From Acidobacteriota bacterium (GTDB lineage: Bacteria; Acidobacteriota; Blastocatellia; UBA7656): a stretch of DNA of 64,000 nucleotides. Positions 44,500 through 53,219 of the stretch are shown one piece after another. Each line of letters begins with the position of its first letter. Position 1 is the stretch's first letter. The stretch lies in the NCBI GenBank assembly GCA_040754075.1, contig JBFMDH010000002.1, positions 186,001 to 250,000 of the forward strand, read 5' to 3'. The notes beneath the pieces were generated by a model that was given only the letters and a program-made list of their open reading frames with translations, was not told where the DNA came from and ran no database searches. A program made the translations under genes and the position numbers.

Positions 44500-45066
44500 C
44501 TATTTTCGCACTTCGTAACGAAGCGCCACCATTCCGGTTTTGTAGGCTTTGACCTCTGCCAGATGCAGGGCAATGTCTCTGTCGAGTTTCTCGAAGAATG
44601 GAATGCCCTCCCCAATCAAGATCGGTAGGATTGAATAACGAACTTCGTCGGCCAACCCACGACGCAGGCATTCGCCGGAGACTACACCACCGCCAACGAA
44701 CCAGATGCTACGGAACGCAGGACGCAAACGGCCATTCACGAATTCTGTGAGATCACCGGCGTAGAACTCGATAGTATCTCTTGTCCGCGGCAAGTTGCGT
44801 CGCGTGAGAACGAAGGTAGGTTTGTTACCATATGCCCATCCCAATCCTTTGGCTTCAAAACTCAAGGCGGTCTCATAGGTTCGCGATCCCATCACATAAC
44901 AATCAATCGTTTTGAGAAACTCCTGGACGAATGCTGGATCCATTGTGTCCCCGCTTACGAATTCGTCTGAAGTCTCCATCCAGTCAACGTTCCCGTCCTG
45001 CCGAGCGATGAAGCCGTCAAGGCTTGCAGCCATGTGAATAGTTACAAGAGAATCCGTGTTTGACAT
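44500..45066 (-). CDS. Dihydrofolate reductase-like protein (RibD C-terminal family)
   Basis: About 188 residues from the ATG at 45066; the frame is open for eight more codons. The start VTIHMAASLDGFIARQDGNVDW, the block YVMGSRTYE and FVGGGVVSGECLRRGLADEV are signature segments of the DHFR/RibD-reductase fold that binds NADPH. Such stand-alone proteins are widespread, and their substrates are mostly unknown; they are usually not true folate reductases. The gene stands alone on the minus strand, converging with the TPR lipoprotein. Confidence 0.85.
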   Translation of the reverse strand: MSNTDSLVTIHMAASLDGFIARQDGNVDWMETSDEFVSGDTMDPAFVQEFLKTIDCYVMGSRTYETALSFEAKGLGWAYGNKPTFVLTRRNLPRTRDTIEFYAGDLTEFVNGRLRPAFRSIWFVGGGVVSGECLRRGLADEVRYSILPILIGEGIPFFEKLDRDIALHLAEVKAYKTGMVALRYEVRK

Positions 45067-45117
45067 CGTTTCGTCTTCCCATAAATTCATGCCATTTATT
45101 TATATATCCATTCGTGT

Positions 45118-45492
45118 TCACGAAAGCTTAACGCTGCGGTTGACCGAACGCGAAAACACTGGATGCCTGAGAGCCGTTGTGCTCGCGCTCTGGTCGAATC
45201 GCTGATCAGACTGCGCCCCATCAACCGAGGTCTGTCTTGATTGCATTAACGACGGCACGCTTATGTGCCACACGTTCTTTAGCCTACTCAATTCTACTGG
45301 TTCGTAGCACCGATCCCTGTCGGCTTTCAAACTTTCAATTAGCTGCTTCTTGAGTTTAGTGCCGAGATGGGCAATCTCATCCGGGTTTAAGCTTATAGCC
45401 CACTTTGTAACTGCTGCCTGGACTGATGCAGCCGAAACCTGTGATACGTAAGTTCCGCCCTTGTATTCCATTATGAACGTGAATGTTGCCAT
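45118..45492 (-). CDS. Hypothetical protein
   Basis: 124 residues. The first 75 look like a compact folded domain (MATFTFIMEYKGGTYVSQVSA, AVTKWAISLNPDEIAHLG) seen as short proteins of unknown function in various bacteria. The C-terminal 40 residues are Ser/Gln/Arg-rich and do not look conserved, so the gene may have a frameshifted end. A GAGG lies directly before the ATG, which is closer than usual. No function can be given. Confidence 0.5.
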   Translation of the reverse strand: MATFTFIMEYKGGTYVSQVSAASVQAAVTKWAISLNPDEIAHLGTKLKKQLIESLKADRDRCYEPVELSRLKNVWHISVPSLMQSRQTSVDGAQSDQRFDQSASTTALRHPVFSRSVNRSVKLS

Positions 45493-45619
45493 ACCTCATT
45501 CAAGTCCTGCTGCCGTACACCTACAAGCAGTCTAACCAGAATTGAGTGGTATCAGGAAAATTCTGAGTATGCGTTTACAGGTTCAACGAATTGCCAATCA
45601 GATAAATTTCAATGGACAT

Positions 45620-45740
45620 TCCCAGCGGATGTCGCGGATTGCGCGGATGGGCGCGGATAAATTACTTGCTTCATCCGATGTTGAAACAATCAATTTAAAT
45701 CATCCGTCTTCATCCGTTTCATCCGCGACATCCGCTGGGA
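45620..45740. repeat. Perfect 20-bp inverted repeat with GCGGAT words
   Basis: The arm at 45620-45639 is the exact reverse complement of 45721-45740. The interior has repeated CGCGGAT and CATCCG words on both strands. A shorter outer pair, TTGCCAAT (45591-45598) and ATTGGCAA (45753-45760), extends the symmetry. It fills the centre of the 377-base gap 45493-45869, which otherwise holds no gene. It looks like a dispersed intergenic repeat. Confidence 0.8.
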
Positions 45741-45869
45741 CATCGACAATGAATTGGCAAGCTACCAGGTCTTCCATCAATTCATTCCGAACCAGGTAGC
45801 CGAAATAGCTTGGTCAAAAGCCTTTCAACACGCAAGCGCAATTTCATTCAAAACTATCGAAGGATGCAA

Positions 45870-46709
45870 TTAATTGCCGCGTTGCAGTCTGCCCCAGAAA
45901 TCACTGATTTCATAAGCGCGGTCTACACCTTCATAACGCGCTTCCAAATCCTCGCGGTCGAGAATGTGACCTTGCAACCAGATTCTCGCGGAGATTGCCG
46001 CGCCGATTTTCAAACGACCCGGCAAGGCATGACGATTAGCTAAAATTTCCAGGCGGAATTTGCCGACATCAACGTGAAGCCAGACCAGGTCACTTTCCGT
46101 AAGTGGGTTTTTCAAATAACGCCACGCCAGCACACGCCCGCGAATCAGGTAATCGCTTTCATAAGCATTCTCTGCGAGTTCAGGGGTCTTTTCAGCCAAT
46201 TCAAAAACCGGCGGATTGCGTTTGAGATAGGAACCCGAATGCAGCACCGCTGAATATGCGAGTCCGGCAAAGGCGACATGAAGGTGCGAATAATTGAACA
46301 CGTTGAGATTCAATTCGGTGAGGTTCTGTAATTGAAAAAGTATCTCGGTATCGGCATTGAGATAGCCGCGCAGCAAAGCGTCGCCGCTCTCTTCGTATTC
46401 AATCAACTCCCAGGGCGAAAAGATGTAAGCGTAGCGACTGCGAAAAGCCGGACGGCAATCTTCATATTGAATTTTTTTGCCACTGGCGCAAAGCCATGCC
46501 CATACTTCCAAGCCATCGCCGACCTTCCAACATTTGCCTTGTAAAGTGGCTTCGCCGCGATTGATTAAACTATAGGTGCCGTATTTATCGGCGCTTTCAA
46601 AAAGGTCAAAGAAATCGTCATCTTCGATGATTTCAAAGCCTATCGCCTCAAAAAGATTATCATCGTAATCTTCGTCAAAGGTTTCTGCGGGTAAAACTTT
46701 TTTGGACAT
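45870..46709 (-). CDS. Hypothetical acidic protein
   Basis: About 279 residues from the ATG at 46709 (MSKKVLPAETFDEDYDDN). The N-terminus is strongly acidic (EIIEDDDFFDLFESADKYGTY). No signal peptide or membrane segment is seen, so it is probably cytoplasmic. Aromatic-rich blocks such as EVWAWLCASGKKIQYEDCRPAF and VWLHVDVGKFRLEIL suggest a folded alpha/beta domain, but I recognise no family. It lies upstream of the HtrA-like protease on the same strand, with a repeat-filled gap between them. Confidence 0.65.
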   Translation of the reverse strand: MSKKVLPAETFDEDYDDNLFEAIGFEIIEDDDFFDLFESADKYGTYSLINRGEATLQGKCWKVGDGLEVWAWLCASGKKIQYEDCRPAFRSRYAYIFSPWELIEYEESGDALLRGYLNADTEILFQLQNLTELNLNVFNYSHLHVAFAGLAYSAVLHSGSYLKRNPPVFELAEKTPELAENAYESDYLIRGRVLAWRYLKNPLTESDLVWLHVDVGKFRLEILANRHALPGRLKIGAAISARIWLQGHILDREDLEARYEGVDRAYEISDFWGRLQRGN

Positions 46710-46717
46710 TTTCTTTT

Positions 46718-46824
46718 GGTCATTGATCATTGGTCATTGTCATCGGTCAACTGCTAAATAACGGCACTGCCTCAAGGGCAATCAATAGTTAGCAACTGAC
46801 AAAGGACAAATGCCCAATGACTAA
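46718..46824. repeat. Quasi-palindromic CATTGGTC-type intergenic repeat
   Basis: The gap between two leftward genes is filled with iterated words (ATTGATCATTGGTCATTGTCATCGGTC) and a matching complementary side (GACAAAGGACAAATGCCCAATGAC), with GTCAACTGCTAA facing TTAGCAACTGAC. It resembles the element at 48153-48215 in style, though not in sequence. Confidence 0.5.
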
Positions 46825-46825
46825 T

Positions 46826-47926
46826 TTATTTTTTCTCTTCACCGACCTCGACACTCAAAGTGTATTCTTTACCGTCGCGCAAAATTTTAAGGGCAAGTTT
46901 AGTGCCCGGCGCTTTGTTCGCAACCAGGCGATTGAACTGCACGAATGAGGCGACCGGTTTGTCATCGACGTTGAGAATCAAATCGTTTTGTCTAAGCCCT
47001 GCGCGCGCCGCCGGTGTGCCACGTTCGGCACGAACCACCAAGACGCCGCGCGTATCAGCCGGAACTTTTAAGACGCCGCGCAAATCCGGCGTCAAATCGC
47101 GGGTTTCGATTCCCAGATAGCCGCGCGCTACTCGTCCGCGTTCGATGAGTTGTGGCAAGAGCGCTTTGACGCTGTTAATCGGAATCGAAAAACTCAACCC
47201 TTGCGAACGTTCCAACACCAGCGTGTTGATGCCAATCACTTTGCCGTCGGCATTGACCAGCGGGCCGCCGGAATTTCCCGGATTGATTGCCGCATCGGTT
47301 TGCAGATAATCATCAAACTGTCCGCCGAAATCGGTGCGCCCTTTGGCGCTTAAAATACCGAGCGTCACGGTGTGGTCAAGCCCCAGAGGATTACCAATGG
47401 CGATGACCCATTCACCGACGCGCAGTTCATCGCTATCGCCAAGTTCGGCAACCTGCAAAGCCGCGCCTGATGGGATAATTTGCAAAAGCGCAATATCGGT
47501 GACTTCGTCATAGCCTTTCACCGAAGCAGGGAATTGCCGACCGTCATGCAAGGTCACCCACACGCGGTCTGCCAGACGGGGTTGGCGATTTTCTGCGGTT
47601 TGACTGGCTCTTCGGCTGCTTTCGCCTGCGGAAATCAGATGAAAATTGGTGACAATCAAACCCTTGTTATCAATGATGAAACCGCTGCCGAGATTTTCGC
47701 CAAGCGCCGATGTTGAACGCACATTGACCACCACATCATTGAGTCGTTCAACAATTTCGGGCACATCGGGAAAAGCCGGCTTGGTTTTTGCGCGTGAGGA
47801 TTGCACCTGATCTTTAGCATTTTGCGGACTGTTAAAACTTTCGACGGACGCAGAAAACCCGAAGGCTGTTTGCGAGGCTGCAACGCAAAATAAAAGGGTG
47901 AGTAACGATTTTGCCAGTTTATTCAT
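46826..47926 (-). CDS. HtrA/DegP-like serine protease with one PDZ domain (S1C family)
   Basis: 366 residues. A signal peptide ends near TAFGFS. The trypsin-like domain has the catalytic His in VTNFHLIS (near 92), Asp in EVTDIALLQI (near 142) and Ser in NPGNSGGPLV (near 219). A single PDZ domain covers about 265-360 (RGYLGIETRDLTPDLRG to LRQNDLILNVDDKPV). One PDZ makes it more like DegS or short HtrA forms than DegP. It should act in protein quality control in the periplasm. It lies upstream of, and transcribed away from, the toxin-antitoxin-like pair on the same strand. Confidence 0.92.
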   Translation of the reverse strand: MNKLAKSLLTLLFCVAASQTAFGFSASVESFNSPQNAKDQVQSSRAKTKPAFPDVPEIVERLNDVVVNVRSTSALGENLGSGFIIDNKGLIVTNFHLISAGESSRRASQTAENRQPRLADRVWVTLHDGRQFPASVKGYDEVTDIALLQIIPSGAALQVAELGDSDELRVGEWVIAIGNPLGLDHTVTLGILSAKGRTDFGGQFDDYLQTDAAINPGNSGGPLVNADGKVIGINTLVLERSQGLSFSIPINSVKALLPQLIERGRVARGYLGIETRDLTPDLRGVLKVPADTRGVLVVRAERGTPAARAGLRQNDLILNVDDKPVASFVQFNRLVANKAPGTKLALKILRDGKEYTLSVEVGEEKK

Positions 47927-47945
47927 GATTTCGGTTTACCTGAAT

Positions 47946-48137
47946 TTAATTTTCTTCTTGAATTTCTCGGGCTGGGGCATAAACGCGAACGCCACGGATA
48001 TTTCGCGCAGGTCCATATTGCGGACGCACACCCGAACGAATCATCTCCGCAAACAAGTCTACATCATAATCGCAATCACGCGACATCTCTTCGCGAATGG
48101 CGTGAAGCTCTTCTAAAAATCTCGGTTTCGGATACAT
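47946..48137 (-). CDS. Small protein, probable antitoxin partner of the PIN protein
   Basis: 63 residues (MYPKPRFLEELHAIREEMSRDCDYDV). It resembles the short charged helical proteins encoded next to VapC-like PIN toxins in cyanobacteria and acidobacteria, with a HAIREEMSRDCDYDVDLFAEMIR helix. It lies 82 bases downstream of the PIN gene on the same strand, with an inverted repeat inserted between them, so the pair is in toxin-first order. Binding to the toxin is inferred from position only. Confidence 0.55.
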   Translation of the reverse strand: MYPKPRFLEELHAIREEMSRDCDYDVDLFAEMIRSGVRPQYGPARNIRGVRVYAPAREIQEEN

Positions 48138-48152
48138 AGGCTCAGTAGGCAG

Positions 48153-48215
48153 TAGCCGGTAATCGGTAATCGGTGATTGTCGTTTGACCGACCACCGACT
48201 GCCGATTACCGGCTA
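48153..48215. repeat. 14-bp perfect inverted repeat between PIN toxin and partner genes
   Basis: TAGCCGGTAATCGG (48153-48166) and CCGATTACCGGCTA (48202-48215) are exact reverse complements. GGTAATC words are iterated next to each arm. It occupies nearly the whole gap between the two genes of the presumed toxin-antitoxin pair. Confidence 0.7.
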
Positions 48216-48219
48216 CCGA

Positions 48220-48684
48220 TTAAAATTCGGGACTAATTAAAAATTCCGGCGTCACAATCATCGGCACAAAAAAACCGGCTACGGTATTGAAGAGTTGCAC
48301 ACGCGATTGCCGATGGACATTTGCCAGATGACCAAAATCCCAGGTTACAAAAAAATCGGCTTTGTTGACCGATGCCAGGGCGACGTGCAAAGCGTTCGCC
48401 AGATATTTGCGATGAAAAATGCCGCGCGATACATAGCCATCCGCGAGAATCGCCGCCTCTTCGGTGATTTCATATTGCGGCAACGATTTGATCAATTTCA
48501 AATAAGATGACCGACGCGGTTCATCCATGCGTTCGAGTTCGCGCACCACCAGCGGCGAAACGAAGGCTTCATAATCGCGCAATTCATGCTCCCACCAGCG
48601 AATGGTTAAATCGCGACGAAAGGGTTCTCCGTTATCGAGATAAGCGCCAACAACGGAGGTTTCGATATATAAACTTTTCTTCAT
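48220..48684 (-). CDS. PIN-domain protein (VapC-like toxin)
   Basis: About 154 residues from the ATG at 48684 (MKKSLYIETSVVGAYLDN). The N-terminal strand shows IETS in place of the more usual LDTS, a known PIN variant. Later acidic and conserved positions are seen in LVVRELERMD, ANALHVALASVNKADFFVTWDFGHL. PIN toxins cleave RNA using Mg2+. The small protein at 47946-48137 is the probable antitoxin. The change of the first Asp to Glu could weaken metal binding, so activity is not certain. Confidence 0.75.
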   Translation of the reverse strand: MKKSLYIETSVVGAYLDNGEPFRRDLTIRWWEHELRDYEAFVSPLVVRELERMDEPRRSSYLKLIKSLPQYEITEEAAILADGYVSRGIFHRKYLANALHVALASVNKADFFVTWDFGHLANVHRQSRVQLFNTVAGFFVPMIVTPEFLISPEF

Positions 48685-48823
48685 AACAACTGCGAAATTC
48701 ATTCTAACACAAGCCGCAATTGTCGGATGGAATTCCGCTTGAGAAAAAAATATTCTTCAAATTAATTGAGCGGTCGCTCGTTCGATTAAGCGATGATGAG
48801 TTGAGGAGCAGAAAAATTTTAGT

Positions 48824-50443
48824 TTAGTTTAATGCTTGATTCTTGGTCTCCGCCGGTATTTTTTTAATTGAAGTGGTGTGCGGTTTCAAGCCAACCTGAG
48901 CTTTCGCGAAATTAATCGTCACACTGAAATGGCGCAGAAAATCGCCGCCTAAAATGCCGCTTTGTTCAAAGCCGGAGGTTTCGTTGATGGCGCTGAAATC
49001 CAAAACCAGAGCGCGTAAATTGTCCTGTCGCAAATCGGCAACGCGACAGTTTTTGATAAACAGCAATTCCACATTATCGGAAATGCCGCCTGCGCCGATG
49101 ACCCGCACTTTTTGCCCTTTGATGATTTGTTCGCGCAAATTCAACCGGTCAACAGCGTGGGTTGAGATGACGGTGGAACTTGCGCCCGAATCCAAAATCG
49201 CATTGATGGTATTCTTGCCATCCAATTCGGTTTCGATACTGATTAAACCGTTTTGCGTGGTGCGAAACGGCACGACCGTCATATCAGGCGAGGTAGCCAC
49301 GACCGATTGATCAATGTCCTGACTTAAACGCATGACGTTGCTTTGATAATCAAGCTCGGTTAAAAACCGCGACAAAACCGATAAGCCAATAAAGCCGTCA
49401 GCCTGAACGTCTGCGGCGGAATTGTTGAGCGAATGGAAGGGGCGAATAAAGCAGGGCACCGAGCGAACCTTTACCTCACCGAGTTGCAGGGTGTTGACCA
49501 GTCCGTAAACGATAGGGAATTTGCCGCTGCCGCCGACCCCCTGTGAATGCCCGCCGTGAGCGATTTCCGGAACTTTAAATTTTTTCGCAGCCTCTTTGGA
49601 AATCACCGTGAAACCGGAACCGGTATCAACCACGAAGATGGCATCCCGCCCGTTCATTTTGACGTTGATGTAAGGGCGACGGTCATTGCCGAGTTCAAAC
49701 GGCACTTGCGAAGTTTTCGACCCGCTCACTTCGTGAACCCTGAGTCCTGCCAGTTTGCGATAAAATTCAATCAAACCGCTGATGCGGTCGCGGCGCTCTT
49801 TATCGGTTTCAGGCGCGACTGTAAGAAACCGTTCATAGGCTTCTGCCGCCTGGTCATATAATTCGATGCGTGATGAAGCGCGGGCAATGGTGATTAAAAA
49901 ATCCTCTTCGGAAGAGTCAAGCGAGATGGCGCGAAAGGCTTTGGCAATCGATTGGTCACAACGCCCTTCATAATAATCAATCTCGGCGGCAGCGCCGTAA
50001 GCGAGCGCTTCTTTGGGATTCAGTTTGAATGCCTGATTCAATTCAGGGATGGCTGCGACAATAAACCCGGAGCGCAACAAGGATGCGCCGATTAACGCAT
50101 GCGCGCGAGCATTGGTGCTGTCGAGTTTTAAAACTTCGGTAGCCAAATCAAAACAGGATTTATAATCGAGTCCTTTATAGTAAGCGTAAGATGCGCCGAG
50201 GCGTGCGGCGATGTTGGTCGGGTCGAGGTGGAGAATCGCTTGATAAGCTTTTACGGCATCCGGGTAATAGCCTTTACGGAAAGCTTTCCGTGCAGTTTTG
50301 CCGAGTTTTTCTAGCTCTGCATCGCGCTTTTTCTGTTCGGCTTTGGTAAGGGGGGATTGTTCGGATGCCGCGAAAATCAATGGTGGCGCAATAAAAGTTA
50401 ATGCGAGCGCGAACAACAAAGCAACTGCTGTTGCGTGTTTCAT
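48824..50443 (-). CDS. Secreted protein with TPRs and two retropepsin-like aspartyl protease domains
   Basis: About 539 residues; the ATG at 50443 follows GAGG. A signal peptide ends near FAASE. Residues about 45-210 contain TPR-like repeats (AVKAYQAILHLDPTNIAARLGASYAYY). Two retropepsin-like domains follow, with catalytic-type motifs FVVDTGSGFTVIS (Asp near 270) and AILDSGASSTVIS (Asp near 417). Retropepsins are usually homodimers with one DTG each; here both halves are in one chain, like a pepsin-style fused pair. It should be a periplasmic or surface protease. Substrates are unknown. Confidence 0.8.
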   Translation of the reverse strand: MKHATAVALLFALALTFIAPPLIFAASEQSPLTKAEQKKRDAELEKLGKTARKAFRKGYYPDAVKAYQAILHLDPTNIAARLGASYAYYKGLDYKSCFDLATEVLKLDSTNARAHALIGASLLRSGFIVAAIPELNQAFKLNPKEALAYGAAAEIDYYEGRCDQSIAKAFRAISLDSSEEDFLITIARASSRIELYDQAAEAYERFLTVAPETDKERRDRISGLIEFYRKLAGLRVHEVSGSKTSQVPFELGNDRRPYINVKMNGRDAIFVVDTGSGFTVISKEAAKKFKVPEIAHGGHSQGVGGSGKFPIVYGLVNTLQLGEVKVRSVPCFIRPFHSLNNSAADVQADGFIGLSVLSRFLTELDYQSNVMRLSQDIDQSVVATSPDMTVVPFRTTQNGLISIETELDGKNTINAILDSGASSTVISTHAVDRLNLREQIIKGQKVRVIGAGGISDNVELLFIKNCRVADLRQDNLRALVLDFSAINETSGFEQSGILGGDFLRHFSVTINFAKAQVGLKPHTTSIKKIPAETKNQALN

Positions 50444-50997
50444 ACTGCACCTCACTCAAAAATAGTTGCCAAGATAAACCAGAGGGCACAACGGGTTCAT
50501 CAAAAGTGGTTGTTATGGAATCCGCTAATGATTATCGGTTCAGCTGTCAATGCATTTCATACAGGCCGAGCAAAAAAAGTCTATGACTCGCGGTGATGAA
50601 AGTCAACAATCGAAATCGTATCCGCTCTGTTTCGTAAAAAGGAAATCTGACAATGCCTAAGTGAAGTTTACGATAATTGCTCAAGTAGCGATTGATTTCA
50701 GTGAATTTTCCAAAAATTGTCACGAAAAGCCCCCTGAAATTTGTATTTACTCTGCCTGTAATCGAGGCTAACATAAGCGTTGTCGGAGCCTGGTTCCCCG
50801 GTCTCTTATGAGCAGATGAGATCAGAAAGTATATTACTTAGTGTTGAGTTTCGATTTGTAATGGCTAGATGGATTGATGGGTTAATATCCGCTCGCGATT
50901 TTTTAACATTCCGCTATCGAAATTCAGGCTGAAAAGGCTCAGAATTTCCTGCCCTCTATTGGTAAGTTTCGCTTAAAAGTTCTTAGTCGGAAGGTCA
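50444..50997. other. Intergenic region with no recognised gene
   Basis: This 554-base gap lies between two divergent genes (leftward protease, rightward pentapeptide protein). Short ORFs here (for example a 75-codon leftward one at 50547-50774) have no family resemblance or Shine-Dalgarno. Promoters for both flanking genes must lie here, but none stands out. Confidence 0.6.
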
Positions 50998-52350
50998 ATG
51001 ACACAGCCTCTTTCAAAGGGTGAAGCGCTTCATCGTCTATCAAAAGGTGACAGCCTGCGAGGGATGAATCTGGTGCGAACCGATTTATCCTGCATGGAAT
51101 TAATGTATGTTGATCTGACGCAAGCCAACTTGCGAATGGCAAACCTCTCGCAGGCGAATTTGAGCGATGCGCGATTAACCAGCAGTTTTCTAAGCGGCGC
51201 AACTTTGAGTCAGGCAAATCTGGTCGGCGCAAATCTTGTGCAAGCCAGCATGATTGGCTGCATTTTAAATGGCGCAGACCTCAGCCGCGCAGACCTCAGC
51301 GGCGCAGACCTCACCGGCGCAAATCTCGAAGAAGCCATGCTGTCGGGCGCGTTTCTGGTTGGCGCTTTTCTTACCGAAACCAATTTAAGTCGAGCCTATA
51401 TTGCCGCCGCCTATGCGCGGATGGCGCAGATGTCGGGTTGCAATTTGACCGGCGCAGTTTTTGAAAACGCCGACCTTTCTTATAGCGACCTTTCCGGCGC
51501 GCGTCTGGAAAACACTTCACTGATTAGTTCCAACCTGTCGGGCGCGCGCCTTGCCGCCTGTTCGTTAGTCGGTTGTGATTTACGCAATGCCGATTTGACC
51601 AACGCCGATTTGAGCGGTTGCAATCTCACGGGCGCCAAATTACATGGCGTGAAATATTCGGGCGTCAATCTTGCAGATGCCTGGGCGGATTGGATTGACC
51701 TCAGCGCCGATGGCAATAACATCATGCGCGCGACCCTCGAAGATGCTTTTGTCGGCGTCTTGACGCGACCGATGGGACAGATTTTCATTGAAGGCGCGAT
51801 GCCCAACCATGTCTGGTCGCTGCTGATTTCGCACCTGTGCGAATTTCAAATCACCAATCCCGCTTGCGCCGATATTCAATTGAAAGGCGTTCACAAGGGA
51901 ACCAATTCATCAGCCTTTTATGTCGAAGCCGAACGCGAAACCAGTCTGGTGGCATACTTCAAGGATTTATGTGAACTGGTCGGCAAAGGCGCGCGCCAGT
52001 TATCGGAAAAGCTCGCCTATTTGAAAAGTATCAATGGTAATGTTTTAAGCAGCGCGCGACCCTTGTCGGTTGAATCCTCTTTGCAAAATAACCTCAATGG
52101 CGCACTCGGACTGGGCAATCTCGATTCGATGGATGACCTGCTCGGTTTGGGGTTGGGCAAAGCCTCGTTTGCGGAAAAACTCCAGACCACGCCGTTCTGG
52201 GGAAGCGAAAAAGGGTTTGTAATTTTAACCGGAGGGCGACAGATTTATATGGAAGCGGTTTCGAGTCCTTCGCTTACCATGCGTCCGCCCAATAACACCA
52301 CCAGCAAACTCGATTTGGTACAAGGTCATTTCCTGCCGAATGAACGTTGA
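50998..52350 (+). CDS. Pentapeptide-repeat protein with unknown C-terminal domain
   Basis: 450 residues. Residues about 20-245 are a pentapeptide-repeat solenoid (A[N/D]LS/A[N/D]L patterns such as DLSRADLSGADLTGANL), which folds into a right-handed beta-helix. Residues about 255-335 form a conserved-looking helical part (HVWSLLISHLCEFQI, AYFKDLCELVGKG). The C-terminal 100 residues are low in recognisable motifs and end RPPNNTTSKLDLVQGHF. GGAAGG precedes the ATG. No signal peptide is present. Pentapeptide proteins have varied roles and none can be chosen here. Confidence 0.85.
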   Translation: MTQPLSKGEALHRLSKGDSLRGMNLVRTDLSCMELMYVDLTQANLRMANLSQANLSDARLTSSFLSGATLSQANLVGANLVQASMIGCILNGADLSRADLSGADLTGANLEEAMLSGAFLVGAFLTETNLSRAYIAAAYARMAQMSGCNLTGAVFENADLSYSDLSGARLENTSLISSNLSGARLAACSLVGCDLRNADLTNADLSGCNLTGAKLHGVKYSGVNLADAWADWIDLSADGNNIMRATLEDAFVGVLTRPMGQIFIEGAMPNHVWSLLISHLCEFQITNPACADIQLKGVHKGTNSSAFYVEAERETSLVAYFKDLCELVGKGARQLSEKLAYLKSINGNVLSSARPLSVESSLQNNLNGALGLGNLDSMDDLLGLGLGKASFAEKLQTTPFWGSEKGFVILTGGRQIYMEAVSSPSLTMRPPNNTTSKLDLVQGHFLPNER

Positions 52351-52352
52351 TC

Positions 52353-53213
52353 TCAAGACGCATCCAAAACTTGTTGAACTCGCCGCAATAATTTTTTATC
52401 GCTTCCCGCCTGTCGAGCTAACTGAAGACTGCGTTTGGCAAGCAGGCGATAAATTTCCATAGCCGATTCATCAACGGCTTTCAATGCCTGTAAATTCCGC
52501 TCAACAGTTCCCATGTCGCCTCGACGAATGGGGCCGGTTAAAGCCTGCGCCGCATCGACCGTCTGTAGATTTTTTAAGGTTCCTTCAACTAACGGCAATA
52601 AAATTTTCCGCGCTTCTTTTTCCGGCAAACCGCAACGGATGAGCATGTCAATGGCGACAGCCAGTAAAGCGGTCACCCCTCCTGATGACATGACCGCCGC
52701 CGCGTGGTAGAGGCTTTTCATCTCCGGCTTGATTTCAAAATAACGCGCGCCGATAGCGCGAACCAAACGCCGCGCCGCGCCGACGGCTGCCGCTTCGCCT
52801 TCAATGCAGAAATAGGTTTGGGAAATTAACGGCAAGCCTTGCGCGGGGCTTGCGAAACTTTGCAGCGGATGACACGAACCCACAAGAATATTTTTTTCTT
52901 TGAGTGGCTCAAGTATCGCGCTTGATGATGCGCCGCTGGTATGCAGGGCAATCGCTTTATTGATAGGGCTTGTTTGAATCATCGCCACTGCATCAGCGAT
53001 TTTGTCATCGGGGGTGGCGATTAAAATTAAATCCGTTGGTGATAACCTGGCTTTTGCGGCGGCTTGCGCGCGACCTGCGCCGATGAATTTAACAGCGCGA
53101 TTTGCCGACGCTTTTGTGCGACAGACGACATCAATGATTTCAAAACCGGTTTCGCGCGCTCTGCGCCCAAGGGTTTGCCCGACGCGCCCCGCGCCAATGA
53201 TTGATAGTTTCAT
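52353..53213 (-). CDS. DUF2520/Rossmann-fold NADP-dependent oxidoreductase-like protein
   Basis: 286 residues. The N-terminus MKLSIIGAGRVGQTLGRRARETGF is a Rossmann GxGxxG nucleotide-binding motif. DLILIATPDDKIADAV and VGSCHPLQSFASP are typical of the Rossmann-like/DUF2520 pair related to ketopantoate and pyrroline-carboxylate reductases. The C-terminal helical domain (LYHAAAVMSSGGVTALLAVAIDML) is DUF2520. It starts 6 bases after the MurJ stop and is thus cotranscribed with it. The substrate is unknown. Confidence 0.85.
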   Translation of the reverse strand: MKLSIIGAGRVGQTLGRRARETGFEIIDVVCRTKASANRAVKFIGAGRAQAAAKARLSPTDLILIATPDDKIADAVAMIQTSPINKAIALHTSGASSSAILEPLKEKNILVGSCHPLQSFASPAQGLPLISQTYFCIEGEAAAVGAARRLVRAIGARYFEIKPEMKSLYHAAAVMSSGGVTALLAVAIDMLIRCGLPEKEARKILLPLVEGTLKNLQTVDAAQALTGPIRRGDMGTVERNLQALKAVDESAMEIYRLLAKRSLQLARQAGSDKKLLRRVQQVLDAS

Positions 53214-53219
53214 CGCATT

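Noticed and set aside
44500-45066. True dihydrofolate reductase (folA)
   Set aside because: The motifs fit the RibD C-terminal reductase-like group, which is widespread and mostly not folate-specific.
45620-45740. CRISPR array
   Set aside because: The GCGGAT words are irregularly spaced and inverted, without uniform repeats or spacers and with no cas genes nearby.
50547-50774. 75-codon minus-strand ORF in an intergenic gap
   Set aside because: No Shine-Dalgarno, no family resemblance and composition like spacer DNA.
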